Of a stretch of DNA of 64,000 bases, positions 9,836 through 19,689 are shown piece by piece. Position numbers and translations under genes: made by a program. The first letter of the stretch is position 1. Each line of letters starts with the position of its first letter. The stretch comes from Prorocentrum cordatum (Eukaryota > Sar > Dinophyceae > Prorocentrales > Prorocentraceae): the NCBI GenBank assembly GCA_963575745.1, contig CAUYUJ010020693.1, positions 62,501 through 126,500 on the forward strand, given 5' to 3'. Below the pieces are notes generated by a model. That model ran no database searches, was not told the DNA's origin, and worked only from the letters and a program-made list of their open reading frames with translations.

Positions 9836-10435
9836 TGAAAAGTGGCGGGAGGAGGAGGAGGATAAGGAGGAGGAGCTGGAGGAGGAGGGAGAGGGAGAGG
9901 GTAAGCGAGGGGGAGGAGGAGGAGGAGGAGGAGGAGGAGGAGGAGGAGGAGGAGGAGGAGGAGGAGGAGGAGAGGCGGAGGAGGAGGTGGAGGAGGAGGA
10001 GGAGGAGGATTGAGGATGGAGGAGGAGGAGGAGGAGGAGGAGGAGGAGGAGGAGGAGGAGGAGGAGGATGGGGGGGGGAGGAGAGGACGAGGAGGAGGAG
10101 GAGGAGGAGGAGGAGGAGGAGGAGGAGGGAGGAGGAGGAGGAGGAGGAGGAGGAGGAGGAGGAGGAGGAGGAGGCGGAGGCGGAGGAGGAGGAGGAGGAG
10201 GAGGAGGAGGGAGAGGGGAAGGGAAACGGAGGGGGAGGAGGAGGAGGAGGAGGAGGAGGAGCAGGAATGCATCAGCGATGCTCCTGCCAACTCACGCCGA
10301 CAGAAACAGGCTCGACCTCGACCTGGGAAAACTCGGGGGGCCTCCCCTTGAGAAGGCCAGACCAGGTCAAGATCGCAAGGAGCAGGAGGAGGAGGAGGAG
10401 GAGGAGGAGGAGGAGGAAGTCGACTGAAATGTTTC
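9836..10435. repeat. (GGA)n polypurine array
   Basis: Nearly pure GGA from 9,912 to 10,260 with a short interruption to 10,378, then GGA again to about 10,418. No gene inferred. Confidence 0.9.
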
Positions 10436-10479
10436 GGGGCGGGCGCTGACAGAGCACTGGGCACTTGGCGTCTGAAGGA

Positions 10480-10545
10480 GGCAAAGCTTTCTTTCTTTCT
10501 TTATTTATTTCTTTCTTTCTCTCTCTCTCTCTCTCTCGCTGTCGT
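10480..10545. repeat. (TTTC)n/(TC)n microsatellite
   Basis: TTTCTTTCTTTATTTATTTC followed by a (CT)n run, a pyrimidine tract on the plus strand directly after a long polypurine array. Confidence 0.85.
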
Positions 10546-10710
10546 TCTGCTCTTCTTGCCGCCTTTCGTGGGATTCATCAATCATCCAGGAGGCATCGGG
10601 GATGCTTCGAGCGAATGGTCTCTCACCGGGTGGGCGTGCCTGAGTGATGCGCGCCCGAAAGGAGGGAGGAGAAGGAGGGCAGAGGAGAAGGAGGAGGCTG
10701 AGAAGGACAG

Positions 10711-10711
10711 A

Positions 10712-10768
<57 letters not shown>

Positions 10769-10830
10769 TGCGGCGGCGGCGGGTGCGGCGGCGGCGGCGA
10801 CCTCGGCGGCGACGACGGCGGCGGTCGGCA
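10711..10830. repeat. (GAC)n microsatellite grading into (GGC)n
   Basis: Pure GAC triplets at about 10,714-10,766 followed by GGC/GAC triplets. Poly-Asp, poly-Thr or poly-Arg translations are artefacts of the repeat. Confidence 0.9.
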
Positions 10831-10883
10831 CGGGGCGGGGCGGGGAGGCCCCCCTTCGGTTTTTTTGCGACCCTTTCGCCGCG

Positions 10884-11070
10884 CTCTGAAAAAAATCAAG
10901 GCGGGAGGTTTGCTGCTATCTTCGGCCTCTGTAGGCCCTCGCTGGGCCTCGGGACCGTCAAGAAATGACTCTGGATGAAAAGCCGGTCCCGGGGAAAGTG
11001 TCCAGACCTCTGGGGGTCGACGTTTTGACAAACATCACGACGTCGAGGGTCTTAGTCCGGGCCTCCCAGA
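10884..11070 (+). repeat. Dispersed repeat family C, copy 1
   Basis: Shares a framework with 15,122-15,300 and 51,860-52,040: an A-run plus ATCAAG, a TTCGGCCTC word, CCTCG..GGGCC..GGGACCGTCAA, GA..CAGGATGAA, CCGGTCC..GGGAA, CCAGACCTCTGGGG and a final ATCACGAC word. The order is conserved and identity is moderate. The copy is followed within 4 bp by a family H foldback element. Confidence 0.65.
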
Positions 11071-11073
11071 TAT

Positions 11074-11234
11074 GTGGTCCGAGTAGGGGGGTCGGAGGAT
11101 CGCGCCGCACCGCCGATGTATCGGTGGTGCAGTTCGATATGGAGCCCGATGTACCGCCGACGTCGCCGATGCATCGTCGATGCATCGGCGATGCGGCGCG
11201 ATCCTCCGACCACATCTTCTCGGACCCCATCTAG
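11074..11234. mobile_element. Family H foldback (MITE-like) element, copy 1
   Basis: A left arm with GGTCCGAGTAGG, GTCGGAGGATCGCGCCGC and CGCCGATGTATCGG is mirrored on the right by CGATGCATCGGCGATGCGG, GCGATCCTCCGAC and CTCGGACCCCATCTAGG. The arms could pair over most of their length. No coding capacity. Related copies lie at 23,258, 43,749 and 45,331. Confidence 0.7.
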
Positions 11235-11805
11235 GAGGTCTCTAGGGGGCGGGTGAATCCCTGAGCCGCCCCTGCGCCCCACCTTCGGTTGCCCTGCAGA
11301 AGCAGTTACACCGTTTTTAACCAGGCATTTTTCCTTCTTGGGCCCCTCAATATAAGGGGTGGACGATAGGCCCAACGAGGCCAGCCACCCCGTCGGACGT
11401 GGCCATCCTTGCCACCACGTCTTCGGCCGCTCTCTCCCTGGGCGGTGGGGGGTAGGGGTCGTGGTCGCCGTCTTCGTGGGGGGAGCGGTGGAGCGAGGCG
11501 GAGTGCGCGGCGCGGTTCGGCCTCACGCCTGAACGGTTGGCGGAGGAGGCGGACCGCCTCCGCAGGGAGGCTGAGAAATAGAACTCCTCCCTGCCGCCCT
11601 GGGAAGTAGAAATAGACGAGGACGAGGACGCGGAGGAGGAGGAGGAGGAGGAGGAGGAGGAGGAGGAGGGGAAGAACGCAGCCAGAGCGCCTGCGGGGCG
11701 CCCTGGGGCGACCGCGACGCGCCCTGAAGCAGAGCGTCTGGGCCCGCCGGCTCTCTCAAAGATGTCCCCGAGGTTCACTCGTTGCCCTCCGCGACTCGCG
11801 AAGTG
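11235..11805. other. Unclassified GC-rich spacer with a GGA tract
   Basis: Contains a (GGA)n tract at 11,632-11,672. A minus-strand open frame spans 11,347-11,778 but runs through the tract and has no recognised domain. Confidence 0.3.
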
Positions 11806-11998
11806 CCCACGGCAGGTTCGCGTCGTGCCGACCGCCGGCGACCCCGGCGCGTGCGTTCAAGGTTGAACGCCGCCCGTGCCCCAGAATCGGCCCGTCGTTG
11901 AACGACCTGGCATTCACGGAACGGCCGATCGTTCAAGTTTGAACGGGCCCCGCGGTGTCAGGAACCAAAGCCGTAGCCGACACGACGCGAATTGGCCG
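11806..11998 (+). repeat. Dispersed block shared with 57,030-57,225
   Basis: Both copies contain, in order, CGACC..CGACCCCG, GCGTTCAA-GTTG-ACGCCG, CCCAGAATCGG, CGGAACGGCCGATC or its close variant, TTCAAG, and GTGTCAGGAACCAA. The copy here also has a perfect palindrome CGTTCAAGTTTGAACG near 11,929. In both places the block lies shortly upstream of a family T MITE. Confidence 0.6.
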
Positions 11999-12118
11999 CA
12001 CTGCGGAGATCCATGCCGAGAAACACCTGGCTTGCGTCCAGGATGCCCGTGGGTCTCTTGGGTTTCGGTGGTTTTGCAATCGAAAGCGTGGCGTTCCCAC
12101 ACCAACAATGGATGGGCC
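11999..12118 (+). mobile_element. Truncated family T MITE remnant
   Basis: CATGCC-AGAAACACC, CAGG-TGCCC, TTGGGTTTCGGTGG and GTTCCCACACCA match the intact 176-bp copies, but the left end is degenerate (CACTGCGGAG) and the right third is missing just before the intact copy that starts at 12,132. Confidence 0.6.
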
Positions 12119-12131
12119 AGAGTCCTATCTA

Positions 12132-12307
12132 CAGTGGAGACCAATGCCAAGAAACATCCTGCTTGTCACCAGGGCGCCCTGGGATTCTTGGGTTTCGATG
12201 GTCTTGCAATGGGGAGCGTGACGTTCCCACACCAGCAATCGATGGACGCCCTGGGGTCTCAGGGTTGGGTTTCTTGTAGAAGGTTTCTTGTGGACTGGCC
12301 CCCACTG
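12132..12307 (+). mobile_element. Family T 176-bp MITE (Tc1/mariner-like ends), copy 1
   Basis: Begins CAGTGGAGACC after a TA (12,130-12,131) and ends GGCCCCCACTG at 12,307, followed by TG where TA is expected. Exactly 176 bp, the same length as the copies at 36,821 and 57,377. TIRs starting CAGTG and flanked by TA are characteristic of Tc1/mariner elements, so a non-autonomous derivative is inferred. No coding capacity. Confidence 0.75.
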
Positions 12308-12790
12308 TGCTGATGCAAGGGATCGTCGAGTGCCCGCGGTGGATACAGGCCATTCGCGAGTGTATTCTGCGAGTCGTGGGACGCGCTTGTCCAGATATCG
12401 TTCCCCCCTTTTCCGGCTTTCGCTACATCCTGCTTCCGAGTTGCAGTCGAAACCGATAATAAGCATGGGCGGCCTTCCCAGGGGTACCCTTGCATCCTTC
12501 GCTCTCCTGTCCATCCTTAACCACATTCGATGGCCAGCCACTCTCGACAGTCTTCGACATGCGCGTCCAAGGGGCGTGCAGCCTGATCGCGCATCCTTAC
12601 CAGCAATGTTGACGGGGCCCCTCCTTCGGATGCAACTCCGTGCAGGCTAAGCTTTTCTGTATCGCGCTCGCTCTGGCCTCGTTCGGCTTCGGGGCCCAAT
12701 CCGGCCAAACTGCCCTATCATCCGGCCCGATATCCGCTTCATTACACTCATCCCTGGGCCATTCCCACGGGGCCATCGTAGCCCGGCACC
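12308..12790. other. Unclassified spacer
   Basis: Moderate-GC sequence without repeats or recognised coding segments. Confidence 0.3.
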
Positions 12791-12791
12791 G

Positions 12792-13320
12792 TCAGCCCAC
12801 CCTCCAGAGGTGGGGAGCACGCGCGTAGCCCAGCGTCCGGAGGGGCCGCGGCCACCACTGGCCGAGGATCAGGGAAAGGCGAAGCGGCAGCACCACCACC
12901 ACCCAGGGGAGCCCACAGCCAACGAGGATGGTGTTGAGAATGATCAGGGGCCGCCTGGCCTCATAGTACCACAGATTAGCTTGAGGAGCTCGCCCGGCGA
13001 TGAACATCAACCGGGTCACGTAAGATTCCAGAGGCACCGCATTCGGCCAGGTGATCAGCACGTTCGCTCAAATATTGCCCAGCATGGCTCTCGACCTCAG
13101 CGAGGATGTCCAAGATGCCTCCCCGAGTAGGTGGGGAAAGGGGATGCCTGGAGCGCGAAGGGGGGACCGCCCCCCCCTGATGCGCCTTCTTGTGGTCCCG
13201 GGTGGTGGTGTCGCTTTCCCAGACCCCCGACGTCATGATTTGTTCATAGCGTCGACCTCCAGACGTCTCGACCCCTTCCCCAGGACAGTTTTTTCGCCCT
13301 GAGTAGTTTTTCCAAACCAT
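12792..13320 (-). pseudogene. Possible broken membrane-protein fragment
   Basis: On the minus strand one frame (13,061 to 12,792, 89 codons) has a strongly hydrophobic stretch with segments PLIILNTILVGCG and LPWVVVVLPLRLSLIL, enough for one or two membrane helices, preceded by LESYVTRLMFIAGRAPQANL. A second minus frame upstream (13,320 to 12,976) contains ILDILAEVESHAGQYLSERA. The hydrophobic frame has a stop just upstream of its first codon. The two could be exons or frameshifted parts of one gene. The unskewed composition differs from the surrounding simple repeats. I do not recognise the family. Confidence 0.3.
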
Positions 13321-13385
13321 CCTGTGTTAGGTCCTCGTTTTGATTAGACAGCGCCCCGCGTCCATCATTCCTTCATCCCCGTGCT

Positions 13386-13648
13386 CCCTCTTTCCATCAT
13401 CATCAGCATCACCATCAGCATCAGCAGCAGCATCATCATCATGTTCACAATCATACTCATAATCAGCATCATCAGCAGCATCGTCATTAGCAGCATCATC
13501 AGCATCATCACATCGTCATTATTACCATCACCACGTCATCATCAGCATCATCATAATCATGGTCATAATCAACATCATCAGCAGCCTCATCATTATCATG
13601 ATCATCGGCACCATCATAATATCATTATCATCATCACCATGCCATCAT

Positions 13649-13679
<31 letters not shown>

Positions 13680-13695
13680 AGCAGCATCATCATCA
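13386..13695. repeat. (CAT)n-like imperfect microsatellite
   Basis: CATCAT, CAGCAT and AATCAT words with pure (ATC)n near 13,640-13,668 and CAG triplets at 13,668-13,684. Confidence 0.9.
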
Positions 13696-13982
13696 TTACT
13701 GGTACTGGGGGAGCCCGCTCGCCTGGCGGGCCGAGGGCGGCCGCGGAGCCGCTCCCGAGGGCGGCGCGAGGCCGCGGCGTCGTGACAGGGGGGCAAGGGC
13801 GCTGCGTCGGGCGCGCGTGGCAGGTGGAGGGTCTAAACCCGTGGTGCCACGCTGGCCCCGTGCGGTTCCTGGGTGCCCGGTGCTCCCCGACGTGGTGCGG
13901 GCCTGGGTTGCATCGCGGGCAGGGGTGCCTCCCCCTGCCCGGAGCGGGGGCTGTGCGCCGCACGCCGTCCGCCGAGGGGGGA
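13696..13982. other. GC-rich spacer between CAT arrays
   Basis: Non-repetitive, very GC-rich. Nothing recognised. Confidence 0.3.
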
Positions 13983-14188
<206 letters not shown>

Positions 14189-14257
14189 CTCGCCACGGTC
14201 ATCGTAATCACCACCGACACGGCTCGTGGCCCCCTAATTAGGGAGCTCCGTTGCAGG

Positions 14258-14745
14258 CACCAGTGGCAAAGCTCGCATGCGGTTCCCCGCCCATCTCGGC
14301 ACCACCCTCACACGATTCTTGGCCCAGCAGGGAGCTCCGCCGCCGAAGGCCTCAGTGGTAAAGTTCGCATGTGGTTCCCCGCCCATTTCGCCACACCCCT
14401 CACACGGTTCGTGGGCCCATACGGAGCTCCATCGAAGGCCTCAGTGGCAAAGTTCGCATGCTGTTCCCCGCCCATTTCGGCACACCCCGCCCATTTCGGC
14501 ACACCCCGCCCATTTCGGCACATCCCTCACAAGGTTCGTGGCCCCATAGCGAGCTCCACCGAAGGCCTCAGTGGTAAAGTTCGCACGCTGTTCCCCGCCC
14601 ATTTCGGCACACCCCTTACACGGTTTTTGGCCCCATAGGGAGCTCCGCCGAAGGCTTCAATGGCAAAGTTCGCATGCGGTTCCCCGCCCATTTCGGCACC
14701 CCTCCCACGGTTCGTGGCCCCATAGGGAGGCCCGTCGAAAGGTGG
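14258..14745 (-). repeat. About 90-100 bp satellite, five units (inverse orientation to 26.5 kb)
   Basis: Units start with GCATGCGGTTCCCCGCCC near 14,275, 14,367, 14,456, 14,583 and 14,672. Spacing is about 89-92 bp except one unit lengthened to 127 bp by a 22-bp internal triplication (GCCCATTTCGGCACACC). Each unit also has CAGTGG-AAAGTTCGCA and GGAGCTCC. The reverse complement matches the tandem units at 26,450-27,070. Confidence 0.8.
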
Positions 14746-15121
14746 ACCAAGAACGCGGTATCCACAATTGCTTATGGTTGGGTCCTTCGTCAGGCTAATT
14801 TGACGGTTCCGGGCCCGGGGAGGGTTCCCGGAGGCCGAGGATAGCGACAAACCTTTTGCAGTGATTGTTTCATGGCTCGAGGGGGTCCGGCTTTCCCCCT
14901 TTTTCAGCGGATCGATCGAGCGATGCCCAGCGAGGGCCCGGCGCGATCTCCGATGCGCGCTCCGCCGCGGGCGGCCTCCTGGCAGGCGATGGCGCCCCTC
15001 GTGCTCGGCAGGCGGGTGGCGGACTCGGACTCGGAGCAGGACGGCGGCTGCTCCGGTCGCGGCTCTCCGCCCAGCTGCTCTCTCCTCTTCACCCCCCCCT
15101 CCTCTTCACCCCCCCCAAGGG
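14746..15121. other. Unclassified GC-rich spacer
   Basis: Non-repetitive. Open plus-strand frames of 90-135 codons show no domain. Confidence 0.3.
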
Positions 15122-15300
15122 CTCCAACGTGCTGAAAAAATCAAGACGGACGTTTTTCGCAATTTTTCGGCCTCCAGGGGCCCTCGCCGGGCCCCGGGAC
15201 CGTCAAAAAACGATTCAGGATGAGAAACCGGTCCTGGGGAATGGGTCGACCCTTTTGGGGACCCCGTGTTGAAAAGATCACGACATCGGATCTCTGGGCC
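15122..15300 (+). repeat. Dispersed repeat family C, copy 2
   Basis: GCTGAAAAAATCAAG, TTTCGGCCTCCAGGGGCCC, GGGACCGTCAAAAAACGA, CAGGATGAGAAACCGGTCC and GATCACGACATCGGAT follow the same order as copies 1 and 3. Confidence 0.65.
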
Positions 15301-15822
15301 CCCCCCCCTTCCGAGGCGGGAATTTCCCCAATCAGTGCTTACACTGGCGGGGTCTTCGCAGAACTTGAAGGATTTGGCGAAGGTGTCCCGCCGATGTCGG
15401 TGGCGGGCTGGGTTCCCGGTTCTGGGTTCCCGTGTTCCTGGTCATTGGTTCCGGTCCGATTTCGGTTGGTTCTTGGTTCCCGGGTTCCTAGTCGATCTCC
15501 TAATCGATCTCTTTATCGATTCTATTTCAAACCATCCACTGATTGGGGGGTGTTCTCTGGTGTAATTGTACATGACCGCCGTCTGGAGGATCATTTTTGG
15601 GGGACCTCGGCAGACGGTGGATTTGGGCATACGCGGGCCCTCGGGGCCAGCATATATCCATATCCACCGCCCGCTGGGGCACCAGGACGTCGGTTCCCAG
15701 GCAGTGGATCTGGATAGATCCCCGCCTCGCACCCCTTCTCCCCAGGTGGAGAAGAGGTACGAGAGTAACATGTGCGTCGTTTCGAGGTTTTTTTTTTTTG
15801 TGTTCCATAAGCCCTCGGCGGC
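15301..15822. other. Spacer with imperfect GGTTCC-type short repeats
   Basis: 15,410-15,500 is rich in GGTTCC, GGTTCT and TTCCCG words, like 21,760-21,880. The rest is unclassified. Confidence 0.4.
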
Positions 15823-15921
15823 TTCCCAGCCTCGGGATGCTCTCCAGCGGCTGCGCCTCGCCGAGAGCGTTCCGTGGGGGCCCAGATCGGCACGAACGGC
15901 CGCCGGAGCCAGGGGACAAAA
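15823..15921 (+). repeat. Dispersed repeat family S2, copy 1
   Basis: CAGCCTCGGGATGCTCTCC, GCGCCTCGCCGAGAGCG and CGAACGGCCGCCGGAG recur at 47,775-47,872 and 50,838-50,960 and partly at 41,876-41,945. Here and at 47.8 kb it is joined directly to a family S element. Confidence 0.65.
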
Positions 15922-16058
15922 GTACCGATACCGCTACCCTTGCCTAGTTTTTGCCTCGGAGGAACCTCCTGGTAGGCCCTTGTCGCCACCGCTAGATTCG
16001 CGTCGATATTCTGGTCAGAACGCCCCCCGGGAGAGGTCCAGGGAGTAGCGGTGTCAGT
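15922..16058 (+). mobile_element. Family S short element, copy 1
   Basis: Left end GTACCGATACCGCTACCC, right end GGAGTAGCGGTGTCAGT. The best-preserved ends of the family (left here, right at 45,048) are exact 16-bp inverted repeats: GTACCGATACCGCTAC and GTAGCGGTATCGGTAC. The interior contains TTGTCGCCACCGCTAGATTC and ATTCTGGTCAGAACGC. Length about 137 bp, non-coding. Confidence 0.65.
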
Positions 16059-16074
16059 CTCTTGTGATTCTCTC

Positions 16075-16375
16075 TTCTCCCCTCCATTCTTCCCCATCCC
16101 TCATCATTCCCCTCATCCCCCTCATCCCCGTCCTCATCCTCCCCCTCCCTCCTCCTCTTCTTCCTCCTCCTCCTCCTCCTCCTCCTACTTCTACTTCTAC
16201 TCCTACTCCTACTTCTACTGCTCCTCCTCGTCCTCCTCCTCCTTCTCCTTCTCCTCCTCCTCCTCTTCCTCGTCCTCTTCCTCTTCCTCCTCCTCATCCA
16301 CCCATTCTTCCACTCCTCCCCCCCCCTCCTCGTCCTCGTCCCCCTTTCGCCTCCCCTCTGCCTGGAAGAGAGGTA
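16075..16375. repeat. (TCC)n polypyrimidine array
   Basis: TCC/TTC/TAC triplets on the plus strand, the complement of the GGA arrays elsewhere. Confidence 0.9.
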
Positions 16376-16600
16376 TTCGATGAGCAGGGGGAGGCGGAAG
16401 AGAGGCAGATGAGGCGGAAGAAAGGAGCATGAGGGCAGGAGGCTGGAGGACGGGGAGGAGAGGGGGAGCAAGAGGCGGGGGGGAGGAGGGGGAGTGGAGG
16501 GTGAGTAGGTGGATGGTGATGTGGACCAGGAGGGAGAGGAAGATACTGTTCATCCTCCTCCTCTTGATCATCACCGTTCATGTTTGTCCTTCCCCTCCCT
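16376..16600. repeat. Purine-rich segment
   Basis: Short return to G/A-rich sequence (16,380-16,510) inside a pyrimidine-rich region, marking a strand switch of the purine skew. Confidence 0.6.
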
Positions 16601-17600
16601 CCTCGCACTCCTCTTCCCCGAACCGCCCTCTGCTCTTTTCTTTATGAGTAATTCCTTTCTGTCGCACCCCGAGGCCGGTCGAAAGTCTGGGCTGGGCGTT
16701 TTGCCTGATATTGTCTCATCATTGATAGTTTTGACACTTCCCTCCTTGTCCTCCTCCATCCCCTCCTCCCCCCATGCTCTGCTCCTTCCTCGTCCTACTC
16801 CTTCCCACCTGTCCACTGTCTCGCCTGTGCACTGTCCCCCCCCCCCTCCTCTCCCCGCGCTCCTGCTCGCCCACCCTGTCTCGCCTCACTCCCCTCCCCC
16901 CCCGCTCCGTCCTCCCTCCCGCCCCTGCCCCCTCTGCATGCCTCCCCCTCCCCACAGCCCTTCCTCCCACAGCCCTTCCTCGCACCCCCTCCCCCCCCGC
17001 CCCGGCCTGAGGATGTCCAGCCGATCTTCGCGGGCCCGCGCCCGGGGGGTGGGTGGGAATGGGGCAAACGCCGCTCCGCTTGCCTCCTGATGCTCCCTCC
17101 TTATGCTTCCCTTCCTCCCCCCCCTACGACCCCCCCCCCCCTCCCTCCTCCTGCACCTCCCCACCGTCTCCTGATCCCATCCTCATCCTCCCCTGCACGG
17201 CACATCCCTGCTCCCTTCCTCCCTCCTCCTTCCCGCCGCCCTCCCGGTCCCGTGCCGCCTTCTGAGCCTCCTGCCGGCACTCCCCCCCCCTCCCCTCCCC
17301 TCCCCTCCCCCTCCCCCTCCCCCTCCCCCTCCCCCTCCCCCTTCCCCCCCATCCCTCCCCCCATCCCTCCCCTCCCCCCCCCCTCCCCCCCCCCTCCCCC
17401 TCCCCCTCTCCCCCCCCCCTCCCGCGCCTCCCGACCTCCTTCGCCCCCCCTCCCCATCCCAGCCCCCAGCGGCGGGCGCAGTGGGCCTGCCGCCGCCGCG
17501 GCTCCCCTCCCGCTCCCCGCCGCGCCCCTCTCCGGGCCCCCTCGGGCCGCCCCGGGGGCCCGGGAGCACGTCCTGCGGGGGGCCTCTCGGTCGGAGGACG
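16601..17600. repeat. C-rich polypyrimidine region with CCCCT runs
   Basis: Dominated by CCT, CCCT and CCCCT words. 17,281-17,420 is an almost pure C/T tract with repeated CCCCCT, so the minus strand carries many closely spaced G-runs. Long open frames through it (for example Pro-rich on plus, Gly-rich on minus) are compositional. Confidence 0.8.
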
Positions 17601-18110
17601 CCTAACAACGGGGCTCACTTCGACTCCTCCGGTTCGATCCGGTTCGGTCTCGACGGTTCGACGGTTCCGCTTCGATTCGGCTTCGGATTCCGATGCGGGA
17701 TCCGATTGCTCGGTGGAGGCCCAGTAGCTTGCCGATGTCTGCCGATTCGGTTTTTCCCGACTCGTCTGTCGATGTCCGTCGATCCGATTCATGCCGATCG
17801 CCGTTACGACTTGTCGATTCGACTCGGGGCTCTCCTGCATAGTGGGAGGGGGGGCGGTACTTGGGGGGGCAGCCAGGGCTGCAGGAAGGAGCCCTGCGCC
17901 AAAGCCTCGGAGAGCGGGCAAGAGCTGGCGCGCAGGGGGAGCACCTGCTGTCGGGGCACAAGCGACCTTGGCATCGCTCGGACGCGTGTACTGTTTCTCG
18001 GCGAGGACCATCGAGGAGCATCCGGGATCGTGGAGCCAACAAAATCAAGCACGACGCCGAAACCTACACGGGGAATGAAAGTCCGAGCGATGGCGAGCGA
18101 CGGGGGCCCA
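17601..18110. other. Spacer with TTCGA/TTCGG-rich section
   Basis: 17,625-17,830 is rich in TTCGATTCGG-like words. 18,060-18,105 (CACGGGGAATG, AGTCCGAGCGA) resembles 53,000-53,040. No gene recognised. Confidence 0.4.
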
Positions 18111-18255
18111 ATGGAAACGGGGGTCAGTCAGAGCGCCGGATCTTGCAGGATCATGCAGAGCCAGGGGTACACTGAACCGGGCTTGCTCGCAGGATCTTGC
18201 AAGAACCTGCAGGCAGGATCCTGCAAGAAGGCATGGCTGGCCCGGGGTTGCCTGG
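18111..18255 (+). repeat. GGATCTTGCA-type short interspersed repeat
   Basis: GGATCTTGCA, GGATCATGCAGAGCC, GGATCTTGCAAG and GGATCCTGCAAG recur within 120 bp. Similar words with GGGGTCA and GCCGGGGTTGCA occur at 44,845-45,160. Confidence 0.5.
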
Positions 18256-18360
18256 ACCTGGGATCCGTGCGCACCCGAAACGCGGAGCCCTGGTGCGCGC
18301 GCTCCTGGGCTCGCGTCACAGGGCAACTGAAGGAGCTGCGCTATGCTCATGCTGTAGTTC

Positions 18361-18900
18361 GTGGACGGCAGCTCCACCTTGCGGCCAGACGCGGCTGGCT
18401 TGGCCAGGTTCAACGGCGGCATGGCTGAGTTCTGCCACCTGTACTGCAAGAGAAGGCCCCGCCGCTACGGCTGCCAGGGGGGCGCCGCTAGAAGCCGCCG
18501 CGTGTGCCTCGGTAGACGGCGTCCCAGTACGAGCGGTGAAAAACTTGGACGTGCTGGGAGTAATCATCGACGCTGAGCTGTCGCTTGAGCCCCTGCTCGC
18601 CCATTTGTGCGCGAAGCTCCGCAAGTCATCCCAGCGCCTGGTGGCGGGGCTGATCGACCTCTGTTTGGGGATGCCAGTGCAGGCGAAGCAACTTCCAGCC
18701 CGCGCGGATGCTTCGGCTTTCTACGGAGCGGAACTCCTCGCCATCCACGTCCGCGGCTGGAACGAAGTTGCCACCAAATTGACCCGGCCGTCTACGACGT
18801 GGCTACAGCCCTGCCAGGCTCACCGCTGGTCGCATCCATTGGCCTCGGGCTGCTCGCTGCGGCTGCCTTCCGATTGCACTGCTACTGTCGGGCCTGACGA
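18361..18900 (+). pseudogene. Non-LTR-type reverse transcriptase C-terminal remnant
   Basis: In one plus frame (18,485-18,788) the segment VRAVKNLDVLGVIIDAEL, a Lys/Leu-rich helix, LGMPVQAKQLPARADASA, FYGAELLAIHVRGWN resembles the region after the palm of LINE-like RTs, where a 'KYLGV-D' strand is followed by a helix and an 'LYGAE--W' motif. Homology probably continues in another frame (ALPGSPLVASIGLGLL, 18,800-18,870), implying a frameshift. The catalytic palm is not present. Assigned by motif similarity only. Confidence 0.5.
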
Positions 18901-19139
18901 CGGGGGGACTGGGAAAGGGGGGGTTACGAAATCTGCTGCATGCAGCTGGTTTCGGCCCCACCGAGGGGCCCATTCCTCGATACAGAGCCGCCTCCGTCGC
19001 CAGGATGCGCCGGGAAAATCAGCTACGTGAGCTGACTCTCACCCCCCCCCTTGCTATCCCCCCCGTCGCCCGGCCCGAGACTGGCCCTCCGCCACGGAGC
19101 GACTGCCCGAGGCGTGCCCGCTGTGCGCTGGCGGGGCGG
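18901..19139. other. GC-rich spacer
   Basis: Nothing recognised after the RT remnant. Confidence 0.3.
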
Positions 19140-19300
19140 GCTGCCTCCTCCTCTGCCTCCTCCTCCTCCTGCCTCCTCCTCCTCCTCCTCCTGCTCCTCC
19201 TCGTCCTCCTCCTCCTCCTCCTCCTCCTCCTCCTGCTCCTCCTCCTGCCTCCTCCTGCCCCCTCCTGCTTCCTACCTTCTCCTCCTCCTCCCCCTGCCTC
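19140..19300. repeat. (TCC)n array
   Basis: CCT/TGC triplets on the plus strand. Confidence 0.9.
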
Positions 19301-19529
19301 CAGCACCTGATGGAGCGCTGTGTCGCCATGGAGGCTCACCGGAAAGCGGTGTTGGCGGGGCGAGGCGCGGGGCTCCAGGGGTGGCGGGCTAGATGCCGGG
19401 GTGTTGCCGACTGGCGAGGGGGCATCGGCTTTCATGCACGCGTGCCGGCGCCGCGCGTGAAAAAGCGGGGATGGTGAGTTCGTGTTGTGGAGGACGATCC
19501 ATGGAGAGGAAGCATGCTGTCAACTAATT

Positions 19530-19632
19530 TCCAGACGTCTAAAACATGTGTTAAGCATGTATCAAGCATGTTAAAAAGCATGTTGCAAACGTGTTCAGAC
19601 CATGTTTCAAACATGTTAAACACATGTGTCAT
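19530..19632. repeat. Short CATGTT-based tandem repeat
   Basis: CATGTTAAAAAG, CATGTTGCAAA, CGTGTTCAGAC, CATGTTTCAAA, CATGTTAAACA and CATGTG follow each other with about 11-bp spacing. AT-rich and unlike its surroundings. Confidence 0.7.
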
Positions 19633-19689
19633 TCAATGATCGGGTTGTTAGGGTGTCCACCGTCATGGCATCCACAAGGCTCGTGGGGG

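Noticed and set aside
11089-11234. Recurrent peptide like RRIADAS--RLDVEPD as a conserved protein
   Set aside because: It is the translation of the family H foldback repeat, seen in similar form on both strands because the arms are inverted repeats.
14277-14638. Repeat protein with about 30-residue units in the 14-kb satellite
   Set aside because: Unit length varies and is not always a multiple of three, frames change between units, and the inverse copy at 26.5 kb is not open in the matching frame.
17600-17850. tRNA gene suggested by GGTTCGATCC
   Set aside because: The word belongs to a run of TTCGA/TTCGG repeats. No acceptor or anticodon stems can be placed around it.
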